Shown: piece after piece, positions 41,371 through 49,757 of the stretch
How positions within the stretch are numbered: position 1 is the stretch's first letter
Layout: each line of letters opens with the position of its first letter
Assembly: GCF_900177515.1 (NCBI RefSeq)
Contig: NZ_FXAK01000010.1
Location: 310,001 to 374,000 of the forward strand
Reading direction: 5' to 3'
Origin: Azospirillum oryzae
GTDB taxonomy: Bacteria; Pseudomonadota; Alphaproteobacteria; Azospirillales; Azospirillaceae
Length of the DNA stretch: 64,000 nt
Translations under genes and position numbers: made by a program
Notes under the pieces: generated by a model
The model's database searches: none
What the model saw: only the letters and a program-made list of their open reading frames with translations
Told to the model about the DNA's origin: nothing

Positions 41371-42239
41371 CGCGCACCTCCGCGGGCACCCGGCACCAGC
41401 GCCCGCTCGGCGAGGCCGACGGCGGCGACCAGCGTGACGCTCAGCAAGGCGGCCATCACCAGGGCGCTCCAGATCTGCACGGTCTGGCCATAGTAGGAGC
41501 CGGACAGCAGCCGGGCGCCCAACCCCGCCTGTCCGCCGGTCGGCAGCTCCGCCACGATGGCGCCGACGACGCTGGCGGCGACCGCGATCTTCAGGCTGGT
41601 GAACAGGTAGGGCAGGGAGGCCGGCAGGCGCAGCAGGCGGAAGGTCTGGGCGGTGCCGGCGCTGTAGGTGCGCATCAGGTCCAGCGTCAGCGGATCGGCG
41701 GAGCGCAGCCCCTTCACCATGCCGATGGTGATCGGGAAAAAGCAGAGATAGGCGGCGATGATCGCCTTGGGCAGCAGGCCGGTGAAGCCCAGGTTGCCGA
41801 GGATCACCACGATCATCGGCGCGATCGCCAGGATCGGCACGGTCTGGGAGGCGATGACCCAGGGCAGAAGGCTCGATTCCAGCGTGCGCGCCTGGACGAT
41901 CCCCGCCGCCAGCGCCACCCCCAGCACCACCCCCATGCCGAAGCCGGCCAGCGCCGCCCCGGCGGTGACGCCGGTGTGGTAGAGCAGGTTGCGGATGCTG
42001 GTCACCGGATAGCCGGTCAGGGAGTTGTAGAGGTCCAGCGCCACCTGATCCGGCGTCGGCAGGATCGGGCGCTTCATCGCCAGCGTGGCGCGGATCAGGT
42101 CGGCGGTCGTCCAGCCCTGGCCGGCGCGGTTCAGCGCATCCGTCGCCATCGGCGCGTTCAGCCAGACCGCACCGGCGTACCACAGCACCAGCACCGCCAG
42201 CGCCATCACGGCGACGGGCAGCGTGTGTTTAGTCGTCAT
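41367..42239 (-). CDS. ABC transporter permease
   Basis: The 290-residue BPD_transp_1 permease has about six membrane segments and the EAA loop region TYSAGTAQTFRLLRLPASLPYLFTSLKI. N-terminal MTTKHTLPVAVMALAVLVLWYAG is a membrane helix. It overlaps the ATPase gene at one end and the second permease gene at the other, so the four genes are tightly coupled. It probably pairs with the second permease. Confidence 0.84.
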   Translation of the reverse strand: MTTKHTLPVAVMALAVLVLWYAGAVWLNAPMATDALNRAGQGWTTADLIRATLAMKRPILPTPDQVALDLYNSLTGYPVTSIRNLLYHTGVTAGAALAGFGMGVVLGVALAAGIVQARTLESSLLPWVIASQTVPILAIAPMIVVILGNLGFTGLLPKAIIAAYLCFFPITIGMVKGLRSADPLTLDLMRTYSAGTAQTFRLLRLPASLPYLFTSLKIAVAASVVGAIVAELPTGGQAGLGARLLSGSYYGQTVQIWSALVMAALLSVTLVAAVGLAERALVPGARGGAR

Positions 42240-43071
42240 AGCTGTGGCCCTCCATCAGCCCTTCGCGGACGCGGTGGGCGATGCGCTGGAACTCAGGGCT
42301 TTCGCGGATGTCGAGCGTGCGTTCGCGCGGCAGGTCGCGGTCGCAGTCGATGACGTCGAGGATGCGGCCGGGGCGCGGGCTCATCACCACGATGCGGGTG
42401 GAGAGGAACACCGCCTCGGCGATGGAGTGCGTAACAAAGATGCAGGTCTTGCGGGTGCTCAGCCACAGGCGGGTGAGCTGCAAATTCAGATGGTCACGGG
42501 TGATCTCGTCGAGCGCTCCGAACGGCTCGTCCATCAACAACAGGTCCGGATTGAAGGCGAGCGCGCGGGCGATGGACACCCGCTGCTGCATGCCGCCGGA
42601 CAGCTGCCAGGGGAATTTGCGCTCGAAGCCCGACAGGCCGACGAGGTCCAGCTGCTCGCGGGCGCGCTGCTGCCGGTCGGCCTTGGGCATTCCCATGATT
42701 TCCAGCGGCAGCATGACGTTGCGCTCCACCGTCCGCCACGGGTAGAGCGCCGGGGCCTGGAAGACATAGCCATAGGCGCGCTTCAGACGTGCCTGTTCCG
42801 GCGTCATGCCGTTGACCGTCACCTCGCCGGAGGTCGGCTGTTCGAGGTCGGCGACGACGCGCATCAGCGTGGTCTTGCCGCAGCCGCTGGGACCGATCAG
42901 CGAGATGAAATCGCCCTTGGCAATCGACAGGCTGACGTCGCTCAGCGCATAGACCGGATGATCGGCGGCCTGATAGGTCAGGGTCAGGTTGCGGATGTCG
43001 ACGATGGTGCGCGGTGCCGTGTCTGCGGCCGGCGGAACCAGAGTGAGCGGTGCGGGCTGGGCGGCTGGCAC
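42229..43071 (-). CDS. ABC transporter ATP-binding protein, nitrate/sulfonate/taurine (SsuB/TauB-like) class
   Basis: The 280-residue ATPase has Walker A GPSGCGKTT, Q-loop YVFQAPALYPWRT, signature LSGGMQQRVSIARAL, Walker B LLLMDEPFGALD and H-loop FVTHSIAEAVFLS. It energises the THI5-type importer. A GTG start at 43071 with AAGGGACG upstream was chosen; the open frame runs about 100 codons further upstream but that part crosses the palindromic repeat at 43306-43450 and is not family-like. Confidence 0.85.
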   Translation of the reverse strand: MPAAQPAPLTLVPPAADTAPRTIVDIRNLTLTYQAADHPVYALSDVSLSIAKGDFISLIGPSGCGKTTLMRVVADLEQPTSGEVTVNGMTPEQARLKRAYGYVFQAPALYPWRTVERNVMLPLEIMGMPKADRQQRAREQLDLVGLSGFERKFPWQLSGGMQQRVSIARALAFNPDLLLMDEPFGALDEITRDHLNLQLTRLWLSTRKTCIFVTHSIAEAVFLSTRIVVMSPRPGRILDVIDCDRDLPRERTLDIRESPEFQRIAHRVREGLMEGHSYDD

Positions 43072-43305
43072 GGCGGTCGTCCCTTCGCGTTGTCGTCTGT
43101 CGCAGGGGACGGGAGCAAGAAGCGGACCAGATGGGGCGGGGGTGGGGAGGTTGGCAAGTAGTAGTTTGATTTCACGAAGAGAAAACTTGTCCGTTGGGAC
43201 AGGAACTGACGGGATGGACAGTGGTCCGGTGGGTGTGCTTTGCGAGGAGCGCACAATTTTCGGGCTGAGGCTGTATCGGTGGTGAATTTTCGGGCAGGAG
43301 ATATG

Positions 43306-43450
43306 CCCTCTCCCGCCCCGGGAGAGGGAGGGACCCGCCGAAGGCGGGAGGGTGAGGGGCAATCCGGACATGGATTCCTGATCCTTGGATCACCCCTCAC
43401 CCTTCCCAAGCTTCGCTTGGGCCCCTTCCCTCTCCCGGGGCGGGAGAGGG
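43306..43450. repeat. MITE-like palindromic repeat with 23-bp terminal inverted repeats
   Basis: The terminal 23 bases (43306-43328 and 43428-43450, beginning CCCTCTCCCG) are perfect inverse complements and each is itself nearly palindromic. An inner pair (GGGTGAGGGG near 43350 and CCCCTCACCC near 43393) matches motifs in the element at 47307. It lies between the ABC ATPase gene and marC and carries no gene. Confidence 0.72.
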
Positions 43451-43523
43451 TAATCAAACCACCCTTGCCAGTCCTGCCCAGTCCCCGCTAACTGTTCAGA
43501 CAGCCGACAAACGCTTGGATGCC

Positions 43524-44186
43524 ATGTTCGACAGTTTCCTACTCGCCTTCACCGCCCTGTTCTCCATCGTCAATCCGCTGGCGATGGCGCTGATTTTCAG
43601 TCAGGTGACGGCGGACAGCAGTCCGCGCGACCGGGCGCGGCTGGCCGGGCTGGTCAGCGTCTATTCGGCCATCGTCATGCTGACCGCGCTGTGGGCGGGT
43701 GCCTATGTGTTGAACTTCTTCGGCGTGTCGATGGCGGCGCTGCGGATCGCCGGCGGCTTCGTGGTGGCCGAACGGGCCTGGGCGCTGCTGTCGGCGCCGG
43801 AACGGCACGAGGCGCGCAAGCAGGAACAGGCCGCGCCCACCAGCGACAACGACCAGTTGGCGGAATCGGCCTTCTTCCCGATGACGATCCCCTTCACCAC
43901 CGGGCCGGGCACCATTTCGGTCGCCATCGCGTTGGGATCCACCCGCCCGACACGCGGGGCCGGCGGGCTGATGGAGTTCTTCATCGGCATGTCGGGGGCG
44001 GCGCTGGCAATCGCTGCCCTGGTCTGGCTGTCCTACCGCTCCGCCGACCGCATCGTCGCCTTCCTGGGTCCGACGCGGGTGCGGGTGCTGACGCGGCTGT
44101 TCGCCTTCCTGCTGTTCTGCGTCGGCGTCCAGATCCTGTTGACCGGTGTTCTGGACGCCTTCCCGCTGCTGTCGAAGCAGGGCTGA
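43524..44186 (+). CDS. MarC-family integral membrane protein
   Basis: The 220-residue protein has six hydrophobic segments and the family start FDSFLLAFTALFSIVNPLAMALIF. The second half begins with FFPMTIPFTTGPGTISVAIALG, the conserved MarC repeat. It sits in the inner membrane; the function of the family is not known (it is not a true multiple-antibiotic-resistance determinant). ATG at 43524 is used; an in-frame TTG at 43515 is possible. Single gene, convergent with paaK, with only 5 bases between stops. Confidence 0.82.
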   Translation: MFDSFLLAFTALFSIVNPLAMALIFSQVTADSSPRDRARLAGLVSVYSAIVMLTALWAGAYVLNFFGVSMAALRIAGGFVVAERAWALLSAPERHEARKQEQAAPTSDNDQLAESAFFPMTIPFTTGPGTISVAIALGSTRPTRGAGGLMEFFIGMSGAALAIAALVWLSYRSADRIVAFLGPTRVRVLTRLFAFLLFCVGVQILLTGVLDAFPLLSKQG

Positions 44187-44191
44187 GGCGG

Positions 44192-45517
44192 TCAAGCCTT
44201 CGGACGCAGGTCCTGCACGCGCTTGGCCTTGCCGATGGAGCGGGCGATGCCGCCGGGCTCCACCACCTCGACGCGGGTGCTGATGCCGATCAGCGATTTG
44301 ATCGAGTGCTGCAGGTGCCGGGCGTGGCCATCCCATTCCGACGGGTGGATGTCCTCGTGCATCTCCACCCGGACGGCGAGGTTGTCCATGTGGCCGTCGC
44401 GGCTGACCACCAGTTCATAGTGCGGGGCGAGGGCGGGGATCTTGCAGATCAGCTCCTCGACCTGGGTCGGGAAGACGTTCACGCCGCGGATGATGAGCAT
44501 GTCGTCGGAGCGGCCGGTGATCTTGTCCATCCGCCGCATGCCGCGCGCCGTCGGCGGCAGCAGCCGGGTCAGGTCGCGGGTGCGGTAGCGGATGACCGGC
44601 ATGCCCTGCTTGGTCAGGGTGGTGAAGACCAGCTCGCCGTAGGAGCCGTCGGGCAGCACCTCGCCGGTTTCCGGGTCGATGATCTCGGGATAGAAATGGT
44701 CCTCCCAGATCACCGGGCCATCCTTGGTCTCGACGCATTCCGACGCCACGCCCGGTCCCATCACCTCCGACAGGCCGTAGATGTCCACCGCGTGGATGTT
44801 GAAGGTGCGCTCGATCTCCTCGCGCAGCGCGCCGGTCCAGGGCTCGGCGCCGAAGATGCCGACGCGCAGGCTGGTGCTGCGCGGGTCGATGCCCTGGCGG
44901 CGCATCTCGTCGGCGATGTTCAGCATGTAGGACGGCGTGACCATGATGATGGTCGGCTTGAAGTCCTGGATCAGCTGGACCTGCTTCTCGGTCTGGCCGC
45001 CCGACATCGGCACCACGGCGCAGCCCAGCCGTTCCGCCCCGTAATGGGCGCCGAGGCCGCCGGTGAACAGGCCGTAGCCATAGGCGATGTGCACGATGTC
45101 GTTGCGCGTGCCGCCCGCTGCCCGGATGGAGCGGGCGACGACCTCCGACCACACGTCGATGTCGCCCTTGGTGTAGCCGACCACCGTCGGCCGCCCGGTG
45201 GTGCCGCTGGAGGCATGGACGCGCACGATGTCCTCCATCGGCACGGCGAACATGCCGTAGGGATAGGCGCGGCGCAGGTCGTCCTTCACGGTGAAGGGGA
45301 ACAGCGCCAGATCCTTCAGTTCCTTGAAGTCGTCGGGATGGACGCCCTTCGCCTCGCACTTGGCGCGGAAGGAGTCGACGTTGGCGTATGAATGGCGGAG
45401 CGACCATGCCAGCCGCTCCGTCTGCATCGCCACGATCTCGTCGCGGCTGGCGAATTCGTAGCGGTCCATGCCGGCTTTCGCGCCCTGGTTAACGCCGGTA
45501 TCGGTCATGATGGACAT
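44192..45517 (-). CDS. paaK: Phenylacetate--CoA ligase
   Basis: The 441-residue AMP-forming ligase has the P-loop-like VHASSGTTGRPTVVGYTK near 102, GAEPWTGALREE, the adenylate motif YGLSEVMGPGVASEC, TRDLTRLLPP and GRSDDMLIIRGVNVFPTQVEE. It activates phenylacetate to phenylacetyl-CoA, the entry step of the paa pathway. It is the last gene of the catabolon on the minus strand. MSIMTDTGVNQG at 45517 has GGGAG upstream. Confidence 0.94.
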   Translation of the reverse strand: MSIMTDTGVNQGAKAGMDRYEFASRDEIVAMQTERLAWSLRHSYANVDSFRAKCEAKGVHPDDFKELKDLALFPFTVKDDLRRAYPYGMFAVPMEDIVRVHASSGTTGRPTVVGYTKGDIDVWSEVVARSIRAAGGTRNDIVHIAYGYGLFTGGLGAHYGAERLGCAVVPMSGGQTEKQVQLIQDFKPTIIMVTPSYMLNIADEMRRQGIDPRSTSLRVGIFGAEPWTGALREEIERTFNIHAVDIYGLSEVMGPGVASECVETKDGPVIWEDHFYPEIIDPETGEVLPDGSYGELVFTTLTKQGMPVIRYRTRDLTRLLPPTARGMRRMDKITGRSDDMLIIRGVNVFPTQVEELICKIPALAPHYELVVSRDGHMDNLAVRVEMHEDIHPSEWDGHARHLQHSIKSLIGISTRVEVVEPGGIARSIGKAKRVQDLRPKA

Positions 45518-45578
45518 GGTGCGCTTCTCCCTTCGTACTGATGCCCGGCGCTTGACGGCCGGTGTTGGCCCTATCCGT

Positions 45579-46787
45579 TCAGACCCGCTCCACCATCATG
45601 GCGATGCCCTGGCCGACGCCGATGCACATGGTGCAGAGCGCGCGGGTCGCCTTGCGGTCCTCCAGCTCCATCACCGCGCTGGCGACCAGGCGGGTGCCGC
45701 TGGCGCCCAGCGGGTGGCCCAGCGCGATGGCGCCGCCGTTGGGGTTCACATGCTCGGCATCGTCGGGCAGGCCCAGCATGCGCAGCACGGCGAGGCCCTG
45801 GGCGGCGAAGGCCTCGTTCAGCTCGATCACGTCGACATCGCCGATGGTCAGGCCGAGGCGGGCCAGCAGCTTCTGCGTCGCCGGGGCGGGGCCGATGCCC
45901 ATCACGCGCGGCGCCACGCCGGCCACCGCGGTGCCGACGACGCGGGCGCGCGGGGTCAGGCCGTAACGCTTCACGGCATCCGCGGACGCCACGATCACCG
46001 CGGCGGCGCCGTCATTGACGCCCGACGCGTTACCGGCGGTGACGCTGCCGCCCTCCTTGCGGAAGGGGGTGGAGAGCTTGGCCAGCGCCTCCAGCGTGGT
46101 GTCGGGACGCAGATGCTCGTCGGCGGCGACGATGGTCGGCTCGCCCTTGCGGCGGGGAATCGAGACCGGGACGATCTCGCGGGCGAGGCGGCCCGATTCC
46201 TGGGCGCGGCCGGCGCGTTGCTGGCTGCGGACGGCGAAGGCGTCCTGGTCGGCGCGGGAGATGGCATAGTCGGCGGCGACGTTCTCCGCCGTCTCCGGCA
46301 TGCTGTCGATGCCGAACTTCGCCTTCATCAGCGGATTGACGAAGCGCCAGCCGATGGTGGTGTCGAAGATCTCCGCCTGCCGGGAAAAGGCGCTGTCGGA
46401 CTTGCCCATGACGAAGGGGGCGCGGGTCATGCTCTCCACGCCGCCGGCGACGATCAACTCGGCCTCGCCGGCCTTGATGGCGCGGGCGGCCATGCCGATG
46501 CTGTCCATGCCGGAGCCGCAGAGGCGGTTGACCGTGGTGCCGGGCACCGCCTCAGACAATCCTGCCAGCAGCGCCGCCATGCGGGCGACGTTGCGGTTGT
46601 CCTCGCCGGCCTGATTTGCGCAGCCGAGGATCACATCGTCGACGGCGGACCATTCGACGCCGGGGTTGCGCTCCATCAGGGCCTTCAGCGGCACCGCGGC
46701 GAGGTCGTCCGGGCGCACCGGGGCCAGCCCGCCGCCGTAACGGCCGAAGGGGGTGCGGACGGCATCGCAGATGTAGGCTTCACGCAT
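45579..46787 (-). CDS. paaJ: 3-oxoadipyl-CoA thiolase
   Basis: The 402-residue thiolase has the acyl-binding Cys in NRLCGSGMDSIG (near 90), the VESMTRAPFVM segment, NEAFAAQG, GGAIALGHPLGASGTR (His) and the C-terminal CMCIGVGQG (second Cys). MREAYICDAVRTPFGRYGG at the N-terminus is typical of PaaJ/PcaF. It splits 3-oxoadipyl-CoA to succinyl-CoA and acetyl-CoA, the last paa step. It lies between paaI and paaK; the name pcaF would apply if it also served protocatechuate breakdown. Confidence 0.92.
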   Translation of the reverse strand: MREAYICDAVRTPFGRYGGGLAPVRPDDLAAVPLKALMERNPGVEWSAVDDVILGCANQAGEDNRNVARMAALLAGLSEAVPGTTVNRLCGSGMDSIGMAARAIKAGEAELIVAGGVESMTRAPFVMGKSDSAFSRQAEIFDTTIGWRFVNPLMKAKFGIDSMPETAENVAADYAISRADQDAFAVRSQQRAGRAQESGRLAREIVPVSIPRRKGEPTIVAADEHLRPDTTLEALAKLSTPFRKEGGSVTAGNASGVNDGAAAVIVASADAVKRYGLTPRARVVGTAVAGVAPRVMGIGPAPATQKLLARLGLTIGDVDVIELNEAFAAQGLAVLRMLGLPDDAEHVNPNGGAIALGHPLGASGTRLVASAVMELEDRKATRALCTMCIGVGQGIAMMVERV

Positions 46788-46855
46788 GGTTCGCTCCAGA
46801 AACTAACAGATGGGGATCGTGACCGTGGCCGCCAGAGGCGTTTAGTCCACTGGAA

Positions 46856-47290
46856 TCACTCCACCGAAATGACTGCCCCCGCGATGCGGGCCGACTGGCC
46901 GCGGAACAGGCCGACCACCGTGCCGTCCTGGTTGGTGACGGTGACGTCGTAGACGCCGGAGCGGCCGCGCTTGTGCACTTCGCGGCATTCGGCGGTCAGC
47001 ACGTCGCCCAGCCTGGCCGGAGCCGGGAAGGTGATGGAGCAGCCCGCCGCCACCGTCACCTCGTTCGCCGCGTTGCAGGCATAGGCGAAGGCGGTGTCGG
47101 CCAGCGTGAAGGTCATGCCGCCATGGCCGATGTCGTGGCCGTTCACCATGTCCTTGCGCACGGTCATCGCCATGCGGGCATAGCCGGGGGCGATCTCCAG
47201 CAGCTCGATGCCGTGGGCCTGGGCGCAATGGTCGCGCTCGTACATGCCGCGGCCGACCGCTTCGGCGAGGCTTTGGGGATCGGTGGTCAT
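46856..47290 (-). CDS. paaI: Phenylacetic acid degradation hotdog thioesterase
   Basis: This 144-residue hotdog-fold thioesterase has GHDIGHGGMTFTLADTAFAYACN, the PaaI signature, near residues 50-72 (spanning two parts of the sequence). It hydrolyses ring-hydroxylated or stalled CoA intermediates of the phenylacetate pathway. Its ATG at 47290 overlaps the stop of paaH (ATGA), a translational coupling that survives despite a repeat lying in frame inside the end of paaH. Confidence 0.9.
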   Translation of the reverse strand: MTTDPQSLAEAVGRGMYERDHCAQAHGIELLEIAPGYARMAMTVRKDMVNGHDIGHGGMTFTLADTAFAYACNAANEVTVAAGCSITFPAPARLGDVLTAECREVHKRGRSGVYDVTVTNQDGTVVGLFRGQSARIAGAVISVE

Positions 47291-48951
47291 AGGGTCGGCT
47301 CCTTACCCCCTCTCCCCCCCGGGGAGAGGGTTGGGGTGAGGGGGATGCGCGGCGTGGAGTCGGTGGTGGCGTTGGGGTTTCCGCTGCTTGGGAAGCCACG
47401 CGGTGCGACCCCCTCACCCTGACCCTCTCCCCGGGGGGGAGAGGGGATTTGGGCGGCGGAGATTTTGCGGCGCAGCAGAGCCGACGCCCGGTAGCGGTCC
47501 TCGCCGTAGGTGCGGGCCAGCGCGTCGAGCACGGCCAGCACATGGGGCAGGCCGATGCGGTCGGCCCAGGCCAGCGGACCCAGCGGGTAGTTCACGCCCT
47601 TGGTCATCGCGATGTCGATGTCGGCGGCGCTGGCGACGCCCTGCATCGCCGCGTCCGCCGCCTCGTTGGCGAGCATGGCGACGGTGCGCATCACCACCAG
47701 ACCAGGGGCGTCGTCGATCACCGACACCGCCTTGCCCAGCGCCTGGAACAGCCCGGCGGCGGCGGCGAGCGCCTTAAGCGGCGTGCCGTCGGCGGGGGCC
47801 AGCGCCACGCGGGTCGCCTTGGCGTAGTCCAGCGCGAGGTCGAACAGCACCAGCGGGGCGATGCCGTCCTCCGCCGCGCGGGCGGTGGCGGTGCGGCCGT
47901 CGGTCAGGGCCAGGGTGATGCCATCGACGACGAGCATGCCGGGACCGGCCGTCTCCTCGACGGCGATGCCGGCCTCGCGCAGCAGCCCGACCAGGGGTGC
48001 GGCGGGGCCAAGCTCGCCCTGCACGGTGACGCGCTGCGGCTTGGCGGCCGGTTCGGCGCTGCGCGGCACCGGCTTGGCGGCGCCGGGGCTGTGGTCGTAG
48101 AAGCCGCGGCCGGTCTTGCGGCCGAGGCGCCCGGCCTCGACCAACTCCTGCTGGATCAGCGAAGGCTGGAAGCGCGGGTCGCCGAAATAGGCGGCGTGGA
48201 CGGAGCGGGTGACGGCGAAGTTCACGTCATGGCCGATCAGGTCCATCAGCTCGAACGGCCCCATGCGGAAGCCGCCGGCCTCGCGGACGACGGCGTCGAT
48301 GGTGGCGGGATCGGCCGCCTGCTCCTGCACCAGCCGCAGTCCTTCGGCGTAGAAGGGGCGGGCGACCCGGTTGACGATGAAGCCGGGGGTGGAGCGGCAG
48401 CGCACCGGGCTTTTGCCCCAGGCCTTGGCTGTGTCGAACAGCGTGTCGAGCACCGCCGGATCGGTGGCGAGCCCGCTGACGATCTCCACCAGCGCCATCA
48501 AGGGGGCGGGGTTAAAGAAGTGCAGGCCGGCCAGCCGTTCCGGCCGCCGCACCCCGGCGCCGATGGCGGTGACCGACAGCGACGAGGTGTTGGTGGCGAG
48601 GATGGCATCCGCGCCGACGATGTCCTCAAGCTCCGCGAACAGGCGGCGCTTGACGTCGAGATCCTCGACGATGGCCTCCACCACCAGACCGGCGGGGGCG
48701 AGGTCGGACAGGCCGTTCACGGCACGCAGACGGTCCACCGTGGCGTCGCGCTCCACCGCCGTGCGCTTGCCCTTTTCGACCAGCGTGGTCAGCGCCTTGG
48801 CGATGGATTCGACGGCGGCCTGCGCGGCGCCGGGGCGGGTGTCGACCAGCAGGACCGGGTGGCCGGCCTGCGCGGCGACCTGGGCGATGCCCTGGCCCAT
48901 GGCGCCGGCCCCGACCACCGCGACGGTGACGGAGGGATCGAGCGCCGCCAT
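47287..48951 (-). CDS. paaH: 3-hydroxyadipyl-CoA dehydrogenase with repeat-encoded C-terminal tail
   Basis: The 554-residue protein has the NAD-binding VAVVGAGAMGQGIAQVAA (residues 9-26), NTSSLSVTAI, the catalytic HFFNPAPLMALVEIVSG, TPGFIVNRVARPFYAEGLRL and a second C-terminal 3HCDH domain (MTKGVNYPLGPLAWADRIG). It oxidises 3-hydroxyadipyl-CoA to 3-oxoadipyl-CoA. Family members are about 500 residues. The last 53 residues (502-554, starting IPSPPRGEGQGEG and including LTPTLSPGGRGG) are encoded by a palindromic repeat and its flank (47307-47446). The start overlaps the paaG stop (TGATG). Confidence 0.9.
   Translation of the reverse strand: MAALDPSVTVAVVGAGAMGQGIAQVAAQAGHPVLLVDTRPGAAQAAVESIAKALTTLVEKGKRTAVERDATVDRLRAVNGLSDLAPAGLVVEAIVEDLDVKRRLFAELEDIVGADAILATNTSSLSVTAIGAGVRRPERLAGLHFFNPAPLMALVEIVSGLATDPAVLDTLFDTAKAWGKSPVRCRSTPGFIVNRVARPFYAEGLRLVQEQAADPATIDAVVREAGGFRMGPFELMDLIGHDVNFAVTRSVHAAYFGDPRFQPSLIQQELVEAGRLGRKTGRGFYDHSPGAAKPVPRSAEPAAKPQRVTVQGELGPAAPLVGLLREAGIAVEETAGPGMLVVDGITLALTDGRTATARAAEDGIAPLVLFDLALDYAKATRVALAPADGTPLKALAAAAGLFQALGKAVSVIDDAPGLVVMRTVAMLANEAADAAMQGVASAADIDIAMTKGVNYPLGPLAWADRIGLPHVLAVLDALARTYGEDRYRASALLRRKISAAQIPSPPRGEGQGEGVAPRGFPSSGNPNATTDSTPRIPLTPTLSPGGRGGKEPTL
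47307..47446. repeat. MITE-like palindromic repeat within the 3' end of paaH
   Basis: The terminal 24 bases (47307-47330 and 47423-47446) are perfect inverse complements, CCCCTCTCCCCCCCGGGGAG... and its reverse. The inner motif GGGGTGAGGGGG / CCCCCTCACCC is shared with the element at 43306. On the minus strand it is read in the paaH frame with no stop, giving a Pro/Gly/Arg-rich tail. Confidence 0.75.
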
Positions 48952-49757
48952 CACCGCCCCTCGAACTTCGGCGCGCGCTTGCTCACGAAGGCGGCGACGC
49001 CCTCGCGATAGTCGTGCGTGCGGCCGGCCTCGCGCTGGAGATCGCGTTCCAGATCCAGTTGGGTGTCGAGGTCGTTGGCGGAGGAGGCGTTGAGCGCCTG
49101 CTTGATGAGGGCCAGACCGCGCGTCGGCTGGGTGGCGAGCTGGCGGGCGAGGGCGCCGGCCTCCGCCATCAGCTTGTCGTCGTCCACCGCCTTCCAGATC
49201 ATGCCCCAGGCTTCGGCCTGCTCGGCCGGGACCTTGTCGCCCAGCATGGCGAGGCCCATGGCGCGGGCATGTCCGACCAGACGCGGCAGGGTCCAGGTGC
49301 CGCCGCTGTCGGGGATCAGCCCGATCTTGCAGAAGGCCTGGATGAAGCTGGCCGACCGCGCCGCCAGCACGATGTCGCAGGCGAGAGCGATGTTGGCGCC
49401 CGCCCCGGCGGCGACGCCGTTGACGGCGCAGATCACCGGCATCGGCAGGGCGCGCAAGGACCGGACCAGCGGGTTGTAGTTGCTCTCGATCGACACGCCG
49501 AGGTCGGGGCCCTGGGCACCGGGAGCCACGGCACGGTCGGACAGGTCCTGCCCGGCGCAGAAGCCGCGCCCGGCGCCGGTCAGCAGCAGGCAGCGGACGG
49601 CCTTGTCCTCGCGCACCTCGCCGATGGCTTCGCGCAGCTCCTGATGCATCGCTGCGGTGAAGCTGTTCAGCCGGTCGGGCCGGTTCAGCGTGATGGTGGC
49701 GACGCCGTCGGCGATATCGAGGAGGATGGTCTTGTCGGTGGTCTGCCGGTCGCTCAT
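48951..49757 (-). CDS. paaG: Enoyl-CoA hydratase/isomerase of phenylacetate degradation (1,2-epoxyphenylacetyl-CoA isomerase)
   Basis: The 268-residue crotonase-fold protein has LTGAGRGFCAGQDLSDR, the signature of PaaG, near 60-76, plus ICAVNGVAAGAGANIALACD (oxyanion hole) and IPDSGGTWTLPRLVG. The tail YREGVAAFVSKRAPKF also matches. It converts the ring epoxide to oxepin-CoA. MSDRQTTDKTILLD at 49757 is used; its start overlaps the end of paaN. A separate paaF-type hydratase is not in the window. Confidence 0.9.
   Translation of the reverse strand: MSDRQTTDKTILLDIADGVATITLNRPDRLNSFTAAMHQELREAIGEVREDKAVRCLLLTGAGRGFCAGQDLSDRAVAPGAQGPDLGVSIESNYNPLVRSLRALPMPVICAVNGVAAGAGANIALACDIVLAARSASFIQAFCKIGLIPDSGGTWTLPRLVGHARAMGLAMLGDKVPAEQAEAWGMIWKAVDDDKLMAEAGALARQLATQPTRGLALIKQALNASSANDLDTQLDLERDLQREAGRTHDYREGVAAFVSKRAPKFEGR

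Noticed and set aside
42229..43371. Longer version of the ABC ATPase with 100 more N-terminal residues
   Set aside because: The extension runs through the palindromic repeat region and has no family similarity; GTG at 43071 has a ribosome site.
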